Program-made: the position numbers and the translations under genes
NCBI GenBank assembly: GCA_963662245.2
Contig: CAXXVQ010000006.1
Span: 62,001 to 126,000 of the forward strand
From: JAFGVL01 sp963662245
Lineage (GTDB): Bacteria > Bacteroidota > Bacteroidia > Bacteroidales > Paludibacteraceae
DNA length: 64,000 bases
Direction of reading: 5' to 3'
The notes under the pieces: generated by a model
Seen by the model: the letters and a program-made list of their open reading frames with translations, nothing else
What the model was told of the DNA's origin: nothing
Databases searched by the model: none
In this document: piece by piece, positions 63,147-64,000 of the stretch
Layout of the letters: every line of letters starts with the position of its first letter
How positions within the stretch are numbered: the stretch's first letter is position 1

Positions 63147-63890
63147 ATGAATCAAGCCACAATTAGTAAAATGAAACAAATGAAGCTCTATGGTATGCAT
63201 AATGCATTTAAAACAGCCATTGAAACCGGTCGGACAGACCATTACACTATCGATCAGTTTATGTCAATGATAATAGATGCCGAATGGGATGAAAGGCAAA
63301 ATAGGCGCATAGAGCGAAGCATTACCAATGCCAAATTCCATTACCGAGCAGATATGGAAAGTATTAGATATGAAGAATCTAGAAATCTGGATAGAACACA
63401 AATTATGAGACTTGCCGAATGTGATTTTGTTGAGAAAAATCAAAATATCCTTATTACTGGAAGCACTGGTGTAGGAAAAAGTTATTTAGCCACAGCGCTA
63501 GGCTATAGAGCTTGTATACAAGGATATAAACTTAGTTACTTCAATACATCTAAGCTTTTTACCCGACTTAAAATGGCAAAAGCGGATGGCTCTTATTTGC
63601 GAGAACTAAATAAAATACAAAAACAAGATGTAATAATTTTAGATGATTTTGGACTACAAGCTCTTGATAGTCAGAATAGAATTACACTCTTGGAAATTAT
63701 AGAAGACAGACACAACAATGGTTCAATTATCGTTACTTCGCAAATACCAGTGCAAGGTTGGTATGACATAATAGGAGAAAAAACAATAGCTGATGCCGTA
63801 CTTGACCGGCTTATACATCAGGCTCACAGAATAGAATTGCAAGGTGAGTCCATGAGAAAAAAGAAGGCATTAAAAGAGATAGAAAAATAA
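63147..63890 (+). CDS. istB: IS21 family helper ATPase IstB
   Basis: This 247-residue AAA+ protein assists IstA in target choice and strand transfer. Walker A is ITGSTGVGKSYLATALGYRA near 107-126, Walker B VIILDDFGLQAL near 169-180, and sensor 1 SIIVTSQIPVQGWYD near 199-213. The N-terminal helical IstB domain (KMKQMKLYGMHNAFKTAIET) is present. The protein looks intact. Confidence 0.95.
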   Translation: MNQATISKMKQMKLYGMHNAFKTAIETGRTDHYTIDQFMSMIIDAEWDERQNRRIERSITNAKFHYRADMESIRYEESRNLDRTQIMRLAECDFVEKNQNILITGSTGVGKSYLATALGYRACIQGYKLSYFNTSKLFTRLKMAKADGSYLRELNKIQKQDVIILDDFGLQALDSQNRITLLEIIEDRHNNGSIIVTSQIPVQGWYDIIGEKTIADAVLDRLIHQAHRIELQGESMRKKKALKEIEK

Positions 63891-64000
63891 GTATCTTTGA
63901 ATACTAATCAACAGATGAAAAATCATGCGTAAAAAGTGACAATTTACGGGTGGTCAATTTAAATCGGAAAGCCTGCTCAATTTAAACCGGACAAGGGTGG
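63891..64000 (+). repeat. Right terminal repeats of the IS21 element
   Basis: GGTGGTCAATTTAAATCGGA and GCTCAATTTAAACCGGACAA at 63949-63994 are inverted relatives of the left-end repeats; the sequence stops in GGGTGG, which may begin another copy. Confidence 0.75.

Larger units (their letters stand above)
61441..64000 (+). mobile_element. IS21-family insertion element (right end outside the window)
   Basis: The left end has three spaced copies of a TAAATTGACCACCC-type motif (61444-61530), each near CCGGA, typical of IS21 multiple terminal repeats. The right end shows inverted copies (GGTGGTCAATTTAAAT near 63949 and CTCAATTTAAACCGG near 63977) and probably continues past 64000. istA and istB lie between. 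It truncates the AlbA_2 gene to its left. Confidence 0.9.

Overview
The window is AT-rich DNA from a free-living or gut-type member of the Bacteroidota, most likely order Bacteroidales. The signs are a SusC/SusD pair, type IX secretion C-terminal tails, lipoproteins with SPII lipoboxes, the Bacteroidota families DUF4301, DUF2023 and YwqK-like MORN, and many promoters of the phylum's own type (TTTG, 17-20 bases, TAnnTTTG) with no Shine-Dalgarno sequences. No tRNA, rRNA or CRISPR array was seen.

Layout. 1-608: the tail of an unrecognised gene and a minus-strand structured RNA that looks like 6S / Bacteroidales-1 RNA. 609-2120: DUF4301 protein. 2455-14821: first pectin locus (SusC, SusD, Fib_succ_major lipoprotein, PL1 pectate lyase lipoprotein, a large repeat protein with cadherin-like domains and a probable T9SS tail, CE8 pectinesterase). 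14810-15808: acyltransferase 3. 15887-24257: a complete tryptophan operon in the order trpB-E-G-D-C-F-A, preceded by a trpL leader peptide (three consecutive Trp codons) and an attenuator. Two IS200-like/RAYT genes with REP-type palindromes sit between trpB/trpE and trpD/trpC, and every other non-overlapping trp junction also carries an inverted repeat. 24396-25701: an IS3-family element in the probable 5' leader of a small secreted protein gene. 26228-28150: LysR regulator plus YeiH-type exporter. 28279-32845: TolC-MacA-ABC-permease export operon. 32971-33474: HemG-like flavodoxin.

33558-42171: second pectin locus (PL1 with T9SS tail, GH105, CE12, GH43, GH28, and a convergent second GH105). 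Together the two loci cover homogalacturonan and rhamnogalacturonan: demethylation (CE8), deacetylation (CE12), endo-cleavage (PL1, GH28), side-chain removal (GH43), oligosaccharide uptake (SusCD) and removal of unsaturated end sugars (GH105). 42267-57642: housekeeping and envelope genes (DEAD-box helicase with a long leader, MORN protein, DUF3857 transglutaminase, Ca/Na antiporter, nitroreductase, BspA-type LRR protein, TonB receptor, UvrD helicase, acyltransferase, DUF2023-flavodoxin pair), with a DUF559 nuclease pseudogene embedded in inverted repeats. 57643-64000: a repeat-rich decaying region with nested palindromes, an S41 peptidase, an AlbA_2/ATPase regulator broken by a frameshift and truncated by an IS21-family element (istA-istB) that runs to the window end.

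The most unusual feature is the trp operon: a classical leader-peptide attenuator followed by spacers that are almost all occupied by different palindromic repeat families, two of which carry a RAYT gene, one of these apparently lacking its start codon.
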